Part shown: positions 1 to 10,785 of the stretch, piece by piece
Numbering within the stretch: the first letter of the stretch is position 1
Layout of the letters: every line of letters begins with the position of its first letter
The notes under the pieces: generated by a model
Told to the model about the DNA's origin: nothing
Database searches by the model: none
Seen by the model: the letters and a program-made list of their open reading frames with translations, nothing else
Position numbers and translations under genes: made by a program
NCBI GenBank assembly: GCA_020631605.1
Contig: JAHDGZ010000005.1
Location: 1 to 45,399, forward strand
DNA length: 45,399 bases
Reading direction: 5' to 3'
DNA from: a bacterium
Lineage (GTDB): Bacteria; Patescibacteriota; Gracilibacteria; Absconditabacterales; Absconditicoccaceae

Positions 1-1
1 G

Positions 2-550
2 ATGAAAAGTATCTGAAAATGACGTATTGTTCAGCTTGTCGAGTATGAGGTAGAGACTCCATCTTGAAAGAAACTCAGTTTTGAGAAAGCACGTCGTGCT
101 CCATGAGTAAGACTGATTATTGAAAATGACAATAAGCAGATCTTGCTAAACAAAGAATTTAGATATGAATTAGGATCTTCGGATTGGCGTCTTCCTTGAT
201 GAAAAGTAGTAGATTCTCTCGATGATTATCTAGCGATAATGGAAAGAGGTGATAGTATAGAAGACCATGTCATCACTGCAGCACAGAGAGAGTGACAAGA
301 GGAAGCAGGAATTGATGTTGTTGATGCTGAGATTATTGATAAATCAGTGTGCGGTGCAACTATGGAACGAGATCTATGGTATGTAAAAATAACAGATTTT
401 ACACTATTATCCAACTTGGAGTTGGAAGAATGAGAAGTGATAGATGACCATGGTTGGTTTAGTTATGCAGAGATACAAGCTATGTTGCTTTCGTGAGATG
501 TCAAAGAGTGACGTAGTGCTGCCGTTTTGATGAAAATAGTTTTTGGTTAA
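2..550 (+). CDS. Nudix hydrolase (ADP-ribose pyrophosphatase-like)
   Basis: Nudix enzymes cleave nucleoside diphosphates linked to another group, with Mg2+ held by the Nudix box. The core of the box, REGQEEAGI, lies near residues 96-104, with the upstream LPGGK glycines near residue 65. Several glycines here, including the one in REGQEE, are TGA codons. About 20 extra residues between the GG and the REx2EE part resemble ADP-ribose/NADH pyrophosphatase-like members. An ATG opens the frame at base 2, but the gene could begin left of the window, so the start is uncertain. It ends at TAA. The exact substrate cannot be read from sequence. Confidence 0.85.
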
Positions 551-693
551 TATCACTCATCGTTTTATAATGAAAAAGCTGGGAATATAGTGTTTTTCAC
601 TTTCTTCTCATACCACCATATCTATTGTAAAATAAACTCTTTTGCTGTAAGAGATCTCAGCATAGTGAACTATTACTTTCTTAGATACGTACT

Positions 694-1275
694 GTGAATC
701 ATACAATTATCTACACTAACAATAAACACTGATACGTGACAGTAAAAGATGGTAAGCTTTTATTGAAAATTCCACGTAAATTGAAATGACATAAGAAATT
801 TGAGGCTGTGTTGTTAGAGAAATGAAAACACTTGATCGAAAGAAAAAGAACTGAATGAAAGAGGAGAGAAGGAGATACTGCATGGATATTTGGGGAACAA
901 GTATCCCTTGTAGATTTGGGTCTGAAGACAGATTCTAGCGATCAAGAATTTCAGACTATTTTGAAGGGGATTCTTTCGGATTATTGTACTCCCATTATAG
1001 ATTACTATGCGAATCTCTTATGATACTCTTGGTCTGCACTGAGCATGAGAAGATTGCGTAGCAAGTGGTGAAGTTGCTCATCAAATCAAAACATTTCACT
1101 GAATCTAGATCTTGTTCATCTTCCTACGAGATTGGTGAGGTATGTTGTGATTCATGAGGTGTGCCACTTGAAACATAAACATCATCAACAGTCTTTTTGG
1201 GCAGAAGTAGAATGATTTTTCCCAGACTATAAACAGGTGAGAAAGGAACTTAAGGCTATTAGATTTTCTTACTAA
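694..1275 (+). CDS. YgjP-family (DUF45) zinc metallopeptidase
   Basis: About 193 residues. The C-terminal half carries the zinc signature HEVCHLKHKHH (His154, Glu155, His158, His164), giving HExxH plus a third His. It is preceded by RRLRSKWGSCSS, the hallmark of the YgjP/DUF45 (SprT/M48-like) family. Members are soluble predicted metalloproteases of poorly known role, sometimes next to restriction genes, although none is seen here. There is no ATG in the available frame after the TAG at 682, so GTG at 694 is taken as start. Several glycines are TGA codons. Confidence 0.85.
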
Positions 1276-1353
1276 TTTTGATGAGCGTAAAACTTGCTTA
1301 ATTTCCTACCATCTTTATAATAGGAAATATCCTTTTATTGTATCGCATACAAT

Positions 1354-1689
1354 ATGTTACGTGAACTTACCGTTGATAATTTTGAAACATCAATCGATTC
1401 AGGTGTTGCTTTAGTGGATTTTTATGCAGACTGGTGTGGTCCATGTAAGGTTTTGGGTAAACTGATGCCACATCTTGCTGAAAAGTTTGATGGTAAGGCA
1501 CTTATTGGAAAGGTTAATGTTGATCAACAACCTACACTTACTCAGAAGTTTTGAGTTTCTTCGATGCCAACGATCATCATGTTCAAAAACTGACAACCTG
1601 TAGAACAAATGAGATGATTGAGACCGCCACATGACTATGTAGATCTAGTAGAAAAATGGCTCTCCGATACTACTGAGACAAATTTATAA
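1354..1689 (+). CDS. trxA: Thioredoxin
   Basis: Cytosolic disulfide reductase of 111 residues, the usual thioredoxin length. The active site WCGPC is at residues 27-31, preceded by the VDFYADW strand. The cis-proline region reads GVSSMPTIIMF, in which the first Gly is TGA. Read with the standard code the protein would stop after 66 residues, just before the cis-Pro loop; with TGA as Gly it is complete, so this gene is a clean internal proof of recoding. It is a single gene with no thioredoxin reductase beside it. Confidence 0.95.
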
Positions 1690-1867
1690 CCCATTGCGTT
1701 AGTAGATACTGCCGCATTCTTTGTGTGAAGTGACTTATTTCTTTGTCGCAGTTTCTTGTTTCTTGAATTTCTTGTATATAAAATTTCTATTGTCAATGAT
1801 AGATTTTTGACATTTGATCTTTTTTTCCTACATTTTTTGTATTTATCCTGTTATATAGATTATACTA

Positions 1868-2278
1868 ATGTGAATGATGAAAGAATTCAAAGAATTTGCT
1901 ATCAAAGGTAACATGGTAGACATGGCAGTAGGTATTATTATTGGTTGAGCATTTGGTACAGTTATCAAATCTCTTGTAGATGATGTTATCATGCCTGTAG
2001 TTTCTGGAATATTCAAATTACCAGATTTTGCTAACTTGTTTGTAATCCTTTCAGGTGAAGGTGATTTCACTAGTGTGGAAGCAGCTCGTGAAGCTTGAGC
2101 TTCAGTGTTGGCATATGGATCATTCATCAACGCTTTGATCGCATTCTTGTTACTTGCATTTGCTGTATTTATGGTAATCAAATGAATCAACAAGATGAAG
2201 AGAGCTGAAGAAGAAGCTCCTGCTGGACCTTCAGAAATCGATCTATTGACTGAAATTAGAGATAATCTAAAAAAATAG
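1868..2278 (+). CDS. mscL: Large-conductance mechanosensitive channel MscL
   Basis: Pentameric inner-membrane safety valve that opens on hypo-osmotic shock. The protein has about 136 residues, with the N-terminal KEFKEFAIKGNMVDMAVG helix and TM1 (VGIIIGGAFGTVIKSLVDD), a short periplasmic loop, TM2 (INALIAFLLLAFAVFMV) and the charged C-terminal bundle ending LTEIRDNLKK. Two ATGs are in frame: 1868 (reads M-G-M-M-K, with the G as TGA) and 1874; either is possible. It ends at TAG and is followed by a clear intrinsic terminator. Confidence 0.95.
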
Positions 2279-2293
2279 GAATAGATTATTATA

Positions 2294-2331
2294 AAAAAAA
2301 CCCTTTATAGTAATATGAAGGGTTTTTTCTT
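2294..2331 (+). terminator. Rho-independent terminator after mscL
   Basis: A-run plus CCCTT (2301-2305) pairs with AAGGG (2318-2322) plus a T-run. It lies 15 bases past the mscL stop and is the likely end of that transcript. Confidence 0.85.
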
Positions 2332-2433
2332 TTTGTCAAATTATACTGTGAGTGATTGAGTAGTAGTGTATTGCAATTGTCAATAACTCTTGTAGACTCC
2401 AGTTAACGCTTTTTATTCGATATGGTTGCTATC

Positions 2434-2712
2434 ATGCCAGCTAAAAAAACAGTTAAGAAAACAGTAGAAAAAAACATTGTAGACGAAGGAGTAGAAAAAG
2501 TAATGGGATTTGCTACTAAAGAGAATGCAGAAGGTATCTGGGAAAGGTTCTTATGAAGTTTTAAGAATCGTGATGCTCAGGATTACGTATTTTTCCTTAT
2601 TGGAATAATCTTACTGATCTGGTCTCTCAGAGAATTATGGGAGTTTGTTTGGGGAGTTATCCTACTATTGGGTGCTATTCTTCTCTTCAATATTTTCTTC
2701 AACAAGAAATAG
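2434..2712 (+). CDS. Small membrane protein with Lys-rich N-terminus (unknown)
   Basis: About 92 residues, no recognised family. A basic N-terminus (PAKKTVKKTVEKN) is followed by a short linker and two hydrophobic segments (DYVFFLIGIILLIWSL and FVWGVILLLGAILLFNIFF), so it is likely anchored in the membrane with both ends in the cytosol. One glycine is TGA. An in-frame ATG 12 bases upstream (2422) is the alternative start; 2434 gives the more typical basic N-terminus. It stands alone between two terminators. Confidence 0.75.
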
Positions 2713-2732
2713 TTAGAGCTTCTATAGTTAGC

Positions 2733-2762
2733 AAAAAATCTTCCCATGTGGGAAGATTTTTT
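2733..2762. terminator. Bidirectional intrinsic terminator
   Basis: A perfect 13-base stem, AAAAAATCTTCCC with GGGAAGATTTTTT, around a 4-base loop. The flanking A-run and T-run let it end both the + strand small membrane gene (stop 2712) and the - strand secretion operon (stop 2783). Confidence 0.92.
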
Positions 2763-2782
2763 GTTTATGATAAACTCTTAAC

Positions 2783-3733
2783 TTATTGTACAAGCAAGAG
2801 ATTTACGATCAGATATCCTCAACCAATAACCACTAATCACAAGAATACATAACCAAGACTTTTTCCAATTCATTTGATGTTGTCTGGTGAATCTGGATTC
2901 ACCAACAGTTTATATCACTGCACAAGTATGATTATTAGAATCACAAAAGCTATCAGTCCTAGTGCCCAGTTAATTATTTCGAATATGATTCCTAAGAAGC
3001 CATCTGCTCACTGTGTTAATGATCCTGTTGCATTGGATCAAGTAGTGAGTGGATCATTGAGAATGTCTTCTCTTGTACCAAAAACAGCTTCTACTATTTG
3101 TTTTGCCGCTAAGATAACTAGTATTCATACCGTGTTTCGTATGATGATAGTAACGCTCTTTTTTTGTGCCTCTTCACTAGAAGAAAAAACGAATGAGATA
3201 ACACGACTCAGCAATATGACAAAGAGAATACCAATAACGAGATAGAGTGCTATTTTTAAGAGAGGATAGACAAGATTATCGTAAATGTTTCTGACAAAAT
3301 CTATTCATGAAAATTCACCATCAGCTAAGAATCATGTTGTTCAATCTGTACCAACCAATGTAATAACAAGATATCTTGCACTAAACATTATGAGGATCCC
3401 TACTACTCACCAAAGAAGTATTCTAGATCCCTTCGATACTGAATCTTCAGCATTGGAAAAAAACATTTGATAGAATCAAAAAATTGCTACTATTATACCT
3501 ACAATAATCATCAATGGAATAATAATATCTTGTGCTACATAGACGAGAATTCCTTGAATTCATTCTCCACTAACAAGACTTGTATCTCATGGCGTGGTTT
3601 GCTGTAAGTTATTGCTTATGTCTCCTAATGAGTTCTGTAGATCATCTTTAAAATTGTCATTGCTTGCTAACAAAATACTAGGCAAGACACAAACTAATGA
3701 TACGATCAGTGTAGTGACTATCTTTTTTATCAT
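2783..3733 (-). CDS. Multi-spanning T4SS-associated membrane protein with signal peptide
   Basis: 316 residues. It begins with a signal-like stretch (IKKIVTTLIVSLVCVLPSILLA) followed by about six to seven hydrophobic segments, e.g. DIIIPLMIIVGIIVAIFGFY and IALYLVIGILFVILLSRV. Last gene of the virB4 operon; its ATG overlaps the end of the upstream gene (ATGATAA). By position and topology it may be the VirB6/TrbL-like or pilin-like membrane part of a type IV secretion system, but no specific family motif was recognised. It contains many TGA glycines. Confidence 0.7.
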
Positions 3734-4671
3734 TTGGATTTTTGTGTGCTAAAAAAAAGTTTCATGATTGGTTGTATAATACTATCTATTAGTGGTAATA
3801 TTGGTCACTTTTTTAGTGACACATGAACTATGTACTTTGTTGCCACTAATCCATATGCGATGATATCAAATATCTTGCTACTCTCTGTGAGGTATGATCT
3901 AATAGATCAAAATAGTAGAAGAGCTATGATGATTCCAAGGATGCTGTATGAAACTAGTTGATGTCATTTCATGTCTTTTTCTTGTTGGTAATAGTTATGT
4001 AGGTCTTTGACACGTTGTGTATATTTTTTTTTGAGAAAGAGATAATCCCATCATGCCTGAACATATGACCATAGTTCTTCGGGATGCTGTATAAAACTTT
4101 TATTTATTTGTTGTTTTGTTGTGTTGGGTATGAGATCAATTCATGCAATGAGTGTGCTAACTCTGATAAGAATGAGAGTAATTGTCGCGATAGAAGTGAT
4201 GTTTGTAGGATCAATTATGGTGAGGATGATATAAAGTCCCCATCGTAAGAGAGATTCCTTTAGCCATCGATATGGTTGGTGAAAACGATGAATTTTGTAC
4301 CATAAATAGATGTTGTATCATGGTATAAAACTTTTTGCCATCATGTCTTTGTGTTGAATTCATTGTGTAGAACTCAGTAACTGTTTGTTGCTTGCTATAG
4401 CTATGGTTCATCATACTAGTATGAGAATGATGATTGCTACTGATACAAAACCTACTCGCTTAATCCATTCAATGTTTTTTGCAACTCTGATGAGCACAGT
4501 TGTAATATATAATAGTAGAAATCATATATTAATATATCCTAATTTGATATAACCAAAGACTTGTTCTTTGTCTTTTTGATCAAGATTGAAATTAGCCTTG
4601 TTTAAAAGATTACCTACAAGAGGAGCAAAGAAGTATAGTGAAGTGAAAGAGAGTAGTAGCTTTGGATTCAT
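3727..4671 (-). CDS. Membrane protein of the virB4 operon (unknown)
   Basis: 314 residues with hydrophobic segments near the N-terminus (LLLSFTSLYFFAPLVG, YINIGFLLLYITTVLI, VGFVSVAIIILILVG), in the middle and near the C-terminus, separated by a basic region with several aromatic residues. No family recognised. It starts 3 bases after the virB4 stop and overlaps the following gene by 7 bases, so it is translated in the same operon and is presumably a membrane subunit of the secretion channel (inference from context). It ends TGA-TAA, in which only TAA is the stop. Confidence 0.7.
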
Positions 4672-4674
4672 TAT

Positions 4675-6885
4675 TTATTTTCCATCAATAAAGTTCTTTT
4701 CTTCCTGAGATGCTAGTATTTTGACAGCGACATGTTGGCCTCATACAAACATTAATCATTCTCCTATTCAAGAAGCAACAAGTCTTTGTTTTTCTGCTTC
4801 TGATAATCATACCACCTCTTCGAGAGTTTTAATAGAAGACGTCGATTGTTTTAGTAGTAATTGCATACTTGCATTGGATACAATAGGTTTTCCGTAAGGA
4901 CTTCTAATCAGGTCTTCAATATCTTGTGTAATAGTAGTAATTCACAGTTGATATTTTCTTGCTCTTTTTGTTAATCCATAGAGGAAGTTTGCTGAGATGT
5001 CATTTTGTAAAAGAATCCATGCCTCATCACAAATAATAAGTCTAGGCTTTTTGTTTGCTCTTACTTCTGTCCAGATGAAATTCAGAATATTGTACATAGC
5101 AGGAGTTTTGAGTGCATCATCTAGATCTCTTATACTAAAAATCGTGAGTCTATCGTTGATATTTATATTGGTAAGGTTGTTGAAAATTTTTCCAAAGGTT
5201 CCTGATACATATTTACTTAATTTTAGTGCTAGTTCTTCTCATCATTCCATTCATTCAAGCACCTGCAGAAGGTCTTCCATGGTTGGTGTGTTATTTGGAT
5301 TATATTCTTTTTGTGTTAGCGTGATTCATTTGAGAGAGTAAGTGTTCTGGAGTGCTTTGTCCATTACAGCTTCATCTCTTGGAGATAGTTTTCCTAATAT
5401 GATGTTCATCAATCATAAAAGCTGAGATATTTGTGATCTCAATAAATCACCTTCCTGATAATCTATATCTTCTATAGCTGGTGGAAGATCAAAAGGGTTG
5501 ATATATTGTTGTGAGCTAGTTGCTACATTTATATATGTTCCTCATACCTTTTCTATGAGTGATTTATACTCATTTTCTGGATCAATGACGATGATGTCTA
5601 TTCCATTCAATAGATATCTTAGTATTTCTAATTTCACTGCAAAAGATTTACCAGCACCAGAAGTAGCAAGCACTACACTATTCATATTAGGTAGCTTGCT
5701 ATTGAATCTATCAAAAACTATCAGCCCTCACGTGTGTAAGTTAACCCCGTAGAGAATTCCTGTTTTGTGTATGATATCTTGTGAGATAAAGGGGAAACTA
5801 CCTGCTAATGACGAAGTTATTGTGCTTCTTGTGATTCCTAAGTTGTCAATGCATAGTGGCAAAGAACTAACTAAACCGTCATCCATTCTAAATGTTGCGG
5901 GTTTGGTTCTTAGACTTAATCACGCTAATTTTTGTTCAATTTTCTTACTCGATTCTCTTATTTTTTCTTCTTCTTGCTCATAGATGGTCATATACATCCC
6001 TGTTTCGAAGTATCTCTCTTCGTGGGTTGCTAGTTTCTGTCTTATCATTTCAACATCCTGATACTGTACCTGGACTTCTGTATCAAGTGTGATTCCTTTA
6101 GCTAGTGCATCATTTATTTCTGCCTTGAGCTGTGTAGACCTTTGTTTGAGTGTGGATTTTATTCTACTATCATCTTCAGGATAGATAAAAATGCTCAAGT
6201 CTCGTTTCCCATGATAGTCTAATATATCTCTTGTCCATAGCGCATCCATATAAGAAGGATAGCTATGAGTATAATATGTTTTCCCAAGTATTCAGGAAAT
6301 TCTAAAGGAGGTAGGTTTTACCTCCCAAAAAGACGGTGCAATATGAGTTTTAAAATCTTTGAGTATCGTGTTATAATGATTTTCTGTATCTTGAATAAAT
6401 GTTCTTAGCTGAGATGTGAGTTTGTCATCAGAGTACTCGTTATCAGGTAGATTTAATAGGTATTGTACTTGTTTACGCAAAGATAAGCTTTTTATCTTTT
6501 TGTTTTCTGTTTTGGGTGCTTTTTTTGTTTCTTGTCCCTCTTCTGTATTTTTTTCTGTCTTGATTGATTGTACCGTGTCCTTCACTTCGTCTTTTGGTGC
6601 TATCATGAATACCTTCGACACTAAGCGATCGATGAATCACATTGAATTTTTTGTAGCTGCTTTCTTTCTCTTATTTTTGTTATTGTTTGTCTTTTTTTCT
6701 TCTGATGGCATTTTTTTACTTTCTACTTTACTTTTTTTCTTTGCTGTATGGTCGTGTTGTACGGGAATGAGTTGTTTTACAAAACGCTCAAATCGATCTG
6801 CTGATTTCTCAGTGACAGACACGTTTTTGGCTTCATTTGTGCTACTTGGTATTTGTGTGTTTTGTTTTTTTGTTTCTTTCGCCAT
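4675..6885 (-). CDS. virB4: VirB4/TraC-family type IV secretion ATPase
   Basis: Cytoplasmic ATPase that powers pilus assembly and substrate transfer in type IV secretion. 736 residues. Residues 1 to about 90 are a low-complexity Lys/Glu/Asn-rich extension. A VirB4 N-terminal region follows (WTRDILDYHGKRDLSIFIYP). The ATPase domain has Walker A ATSGAGKS (Lys413), a DPENEY motif after it, and Walker B RLIICDEAW (Asp620-Glu621), with the later ITTITQDIEDL segment typical of VirB4. The standard code would break it into many pieces. It heads the operon with the two membrane genes. The Lys-rich head is not usual for the family. Confidence 0.92.
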
Positions 6886-7008
6886 AGAAAAGGTGAGAAA
6901 TAATTTCCTTAATTATAGTGAAATACCCCAACTACTGCAAAAATGAGCCCCTTTTTTGGTAGAGAGAATAGTCTTTAGTTATTTTCTAGTACAAGTGTTT
7001 GACATATG

Positions 7009-8076
7009 TTAAATTATCTCTTTTGCTTGTCGATCTATTTTGAATCATCTTTTGTTTATTTCTAGCTTCACAAAGGCATTCTCAACAAATTCTCTAATGT
7101 TTTTCCCTCTGATGATGATGTGATAACGATATTTGTTATATGCTTTGTAGATAAGTGGGGGAGTTGCATAAATAATTACTGTTTCTTGTTCTTGATTTGG
7201 ATGACGTTCTTTGAGATAGGTAAGTTCTTGGTAGAGTTTATTTATAGTGCTGAAAACATTTTGTTCGATTTCATTTTTATACATCAGCACACAGATATCT
7301 CCAAATGGTGGATAATGATGTTGTTGTTTTCGCTCGGTATCGCTTTTGGTGAATTCTTCTATAGCTCCTTTACATGCTAATCTGATCGTGGGATGATCAT
7401 TTTTTTTTGTTTGCACAAGAATCGTCTGATGAGGTGATTGCATGATAGTATCATTGATCAGGTGGAAGCAGTTTGATTGTGCTTGATAGTCAGGTAAGAT
7501 AAGTGGGTTATCTGCATCAAGCAAAATAGTCAATCATGGACTTTCTCATCATAAAAATGGTGCAGTAGTAGCTAGAGAGGTGGAAAGGTATATTTTGTTT
7601 GTGATGGCTTTTTCTTCTATTCTTTTGACTTTTGGTAGAGAATTTGCACTTGCAGAATTGATGATGAGTGGCTGTGTCTTATACGTTTTGAGGATATATT
7701 CTTGGATTTGTTGAATACCTAGTCCGTATGTCTTCATTTTTCCTTTTGCACACTGAGAGCAGTTCGTTGAAAATTTATAGTACGATTTACAAATGTGACA
7801 CATTCCAAAATCATCTCCTTCTCAAGGCTTGTGATAGGATATAGTAATATCGCAGTTTTTGCATTGAGGGATATATCAGCATGAATCACAAATAAGCCCT
7901 TTTGCATATGAGTTTTTGTTACAAATAATCCACACGGATCATCATTGACGTAGCGTTTTATTGATTCCTCTAATCATGAGCTCAGAAAAATATGGATGTT
8001 GCTCAGTTTTCATATCAATAAGAAAAACATCTTTTTGTGAAGCAGTGAGAGATGCTGGAAATTGTTCATATGCCAT
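7009..8076 (-). CDS. PriA-like primosomal protein lacking the helicase motor
   Basis: 355 residues, about half of a usual PriA. It aligns with the C-terminal half: the start of helicase lobe 2 (FLIDMKTEQHPYFSELM, then QGGSVWIICNKNSYAKG), the eight-cysteine zinc region (CDSC, CKNC, CHIC, CSQC), the GLGIQQIQEYI helix and the C-terminal domain with YPPFGDICVLMY. The N-terminal DNA-binding domain and the Walker A/DEAH lobe are absent, and the positions of helicase motifs V and VI no longer match. ATG 8076 (or the GTG just before it) starts 2 bases after the HD gene. It cannot be extended upstream because that frame has TAG and TAA. A role in replication restart or zinc-mediated primosome contacts is inference. 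Confidence 0.8.
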
Positions 8077-8078
8077 CA

Positions 8079-8723
8079 CTAGATGTTTATAGTATGAAGT
8101 GTCGGAATGATTTCTTCGATAGTTGTAGCTTTTATGTCTATTGGTTCAATCGTTAGATGATTGAAGAGTGTAGTTTCTTCTCTAGACATTGTTTCTCTGA
8201 TCTTATGCATTTTTTCTGTACTTAGTTTCCATATGGGTGCGTATCTCTTCTCGACATCGTCTAGTCTCTCTGAGAGACTAACAATTCACTGAGGTGCTAC
8301 TCTCAAATCAGCGTAGTTGATGATTATTCTCCTCATGTTTAGATCTTTTCCGATCAGAGAAAGACCAATATAACTTGTTAGTTCAATAATTTTTTGTTGT
8401 ACACCAATTTCTAGAAGCATGTTTTTTGTGGCCGTATGGTCATCTTCACCGTATTGTGCACGTAGTTCTTGTTGCATCTCTTTTGACTCTTCTAATGTAT
8501 AGGGTAGTAGTGAATCCTCAGAGAAGTGCTCATGATATCTAAATTTTACTACATTCCCTAGGTCATGTACAAGCAGTGCTTTGATTATTTCTTGATGATC
8601 AATCTCATTGATTGTTTCATCTCCATGTGCTAGTATATAGCTACCTATGGCAGCAACCCTATACATGTGCCTCTGGAGTATGTAGGGCAGTTTAAAATGA
8701 TTGTACATTTCTTGAATAATCAT
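8079..8723 (-). CDS. HD-domain metal-dependent phosphohydrolase
   Basis: 214 residues. The HD-fold metal ligands are visible as an early His (LQRHMYRVA), the HD pair in LLVHDLGNVVKF, and a late Asp in NYADLRV. Such proteins hydrolyse phosphoesters, often nucleotides; the substrate cannot be told. ATG 8723 is preferred to an in-frame TTG at 8735. It lies in the operon dus-IMPase-HD-priA-like, and its TAG stop sits 2 bases before the next start. The first Gly after NYADLRVAPQ is TGA. Confidence 0.8.
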
Positions 8724-8747
8724 GTATGTATGCAATGTGTAAATATC

Positions 8748-9548
8748 TTATTTATTTCCTAAGAAATCAACTAGTTTTTTGTGAGATGCTGGTTCTCATA
8801 CAACACATCCATTGGCTCGAATATGGTTATTATCAGCAACTGAGTAATTAAGAGGCTTGCCATTTCCATCGGTGGTGGTAAGTCCTAATTCATTTAATGC
8901 AACTTGTCATGCGCAGAAGTCTCGTTTCCCCCAAGGCCTAAATCATCAGCAGGCTGAGAGATTTCATACTATGATCTGCACAATACTTCGACCCACTGTA
9001 TGATAACTCTTGATGCCAGATATCTTTGTCCCAGCCTTGTTCTCGTATATGTTATTCTCAAAGTTTACACCAATATCTTGAGGTCTTGAAATTTGAAATA
9101 CTGGTTCTGCTTTGATTTTTCTTTCCAGCTTGTTGTTATTTAGATATACTCATTTCCCCTTTTGTGCGAAAAGAAGGATGTTTTTTTCTGGAAAATATGA
9201 TATTCATAATTCAGGTTCACCATTTTTGTATCTACCTAGAAGAATCCCATATTTATCATCGCCATTAGAAAAATTCATGGTACCATCTATTGGATCTACT
9301 ATCCATATTGTTTTGTTTCGATTAAATTCTTGTTCCTTTTCTGCTGTTTCTTCAGTAAGAATTTGATCTTCTGGATAGTGTTCTTTGAGATAGCCAATAA
9401 TATACGCGTCAACTGCTAAGTCAGCTTTAGTAAGATAGTCAGCTCCTGTTCATGAATCTCATTTCATAGATACTTCAATCCCTTCTTTTTTTATTTCCTG
9501 GATTATTTCTCAGGCTTTTTTCATCATATCAATTAGTTCTTTACTCAT
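8748..9548 (-). CDS. Inositol monophosphatase family protein
   Basis: Mg2+-dependent sugar-phosphate phosphatase fold, 266 residues. The metal site reads ILTEE (motif with the metal-binding Glu) and WIVDPIDGTMNFSNG, the family signature. The C-terminal motif is RDFCAGQVALNE in place of the common WDxAAG. Possible substrates are inositol phosphate, 3'-phosphoadenosine 5'-phosphate or fructose bisphosphate; sequence alone does not decide. It starts inside the end of the dihydrouridine synthase gene (ATGAGTAA overlap), so the two are translationally coupled. Confidence 0.9.
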
Positions 9549-10689
9549 GAGTGAGGAGTTGTGTAAAATATGTATCTATTGCTGATTCAAGTGTTTCGAA
9601 ATCATTAATAGAAGCAACTTGTGTTTTAAGATCTTTTGATCACGGTAGTCCCTTGATGTAATTGAAGAGGTACTTACGAAATTCTATTACACTATGTAAC
9701 TTACCTACAGTCAGAGAACTAATTTCTGTTATTTTCTTTTCAATCATATCCTTTGTAGGCATCTGTACCTTGTATGAGTGACGAGAGAGTGGAGGAAATT
9801 CGAATGATTCATCAGAGTTGGGATCGTATTTTTTGAAGGCATGGAGATATGCCTTGTTGGATGATAAGTCATCAGTGTTTTCTGGCACAGACTCTTGTGA
9901 CCACAACTGGTATGCAGTGCTGAGATATAAGTGTCTTTTGATGACATCATAACGTTCTTTGATACTTGGTGTATGTGGTGTGAATATCCATGGATTGGCG
10001 ATAGCAGCTTGTGCAATCATTGCTCCATCGATCTTGTTTTCTTTGACTCTTTTTTCTGCTTCTTCAAATGATTTTATTCCACCATTTCCAATGACAATAC
10101 ATGTATCTCCTACATCTTCTTTGAACTTACGAATGTATTCCCAGTCTACTTCACCAGAGTGTCCTTGTTTGATAGTTCTTCCATGAATAGAGATGCAGTG
10201 TACATAGGGTGCAGCTTGCAGTAGAATATTGTATCGATCTTGTTTATCATCTTCATTGATTCATGTTCTCACTTTGATTGAAAATGGACAAGAAACAGAT
10301 TCACTTATCTCTTTGATAATAGACAAAGTACGCTCTTTTTCTCTCATCATTCCTGAACCTCAACCACATGACATGACCTTGGGTGATGGGCAACCAATAT
10401 TGAGCTCTATCCCCATAAATTCAGGATATTTTTTTTCAATATCAATAGCGGTCTGGACAAGTGTCTCTCTCACTCAACCGTAAATTTGAGCAATAAGTTT
10501 TTTTTCCTGGTCATGAAATATTAAGTGATGTACTAACCTTTGTGGTTGTATCATATATCAGTTTACATTCATGAATTCAGTTCGTGTTCGTAGTTTCCCA
10601 GTAGTTCAAAACTGTTCAAAAACTTCTTCAACTATAGTACGATACGGTAGGTTGGTTATCCCATCCATTGGTGCTAATCAAAAAATCAT
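9541..10689 (-). CDS. dus: tRNA-dihydrouridine synthase
   Basis: FMN enzyme that reduces uridines in the tRNA D-loop. 382 residues, longer than the usual 310-340. The N-terminal LAPMDGITNLPYR matches the family's APM-G-T-PFR motif. ELNIGCPSPKVMSCGGGSG, FSIKVRTGIN, ISIHGRTIKQGHSG, CIVIGNGGIKS and KIDGAMIAQAAIANPWIF follow in the order of a TIM barrel. The GGG-S-G glycine pattern resembles DusC more than DusA. The extra length is in the C-terminal helical region. It is first gene of a four-gene operon. Confidence 0.93.
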
Positions 10690-10714
10690 TGGTAGTATGT
10701 AGTGTAAAACTATG

Positions 10715-10745
10715 AGCCGAAAATATTGTTATCAAGCCGAATATT
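10715..10745. repeat. Imperfect direct repeat between divergent genes
   Basis: AGCCGAAAATATT (10715-10727) recurs as AGCCGAATATT (10735-10745), a 20-base step, in the 96-base gap between the divergent dus operon and the dnaG operon. The spacing of about two helical turns would suit a regulator or a promoter element, but this is inference. Confidence 0.35.
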
Positions 10746-10785
10746 CTTATTGTCTCTTTGTTTATTCTTTTTCTTTTTCAAAACA

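Noticed and set aside
1354-1689. Truncated thioredoxin and many other broken genes (standard-code reading)
   Set aside because: All become full-length, family-like proteins when TGA is Gly, so they are not pseudogenes.
1807-1866. TTGACA box upstream of mscL as a sigma-70 promoter
   Set aside because: No -10 hexamer at suitable spacing, so not listed as a feature.
6416-6946. Open frame on + strand across the VirB4 start
   Set aside because: Phe/Ser-rich mirror of the Lys-rich VirB4 N-terminus; no family resemblance.
8076-8300. Upstream extension of the PriA-like gene to full length
   Set aside because: The frame contains TAG and TAA, and the HD gene occupies the DNA in another frame.
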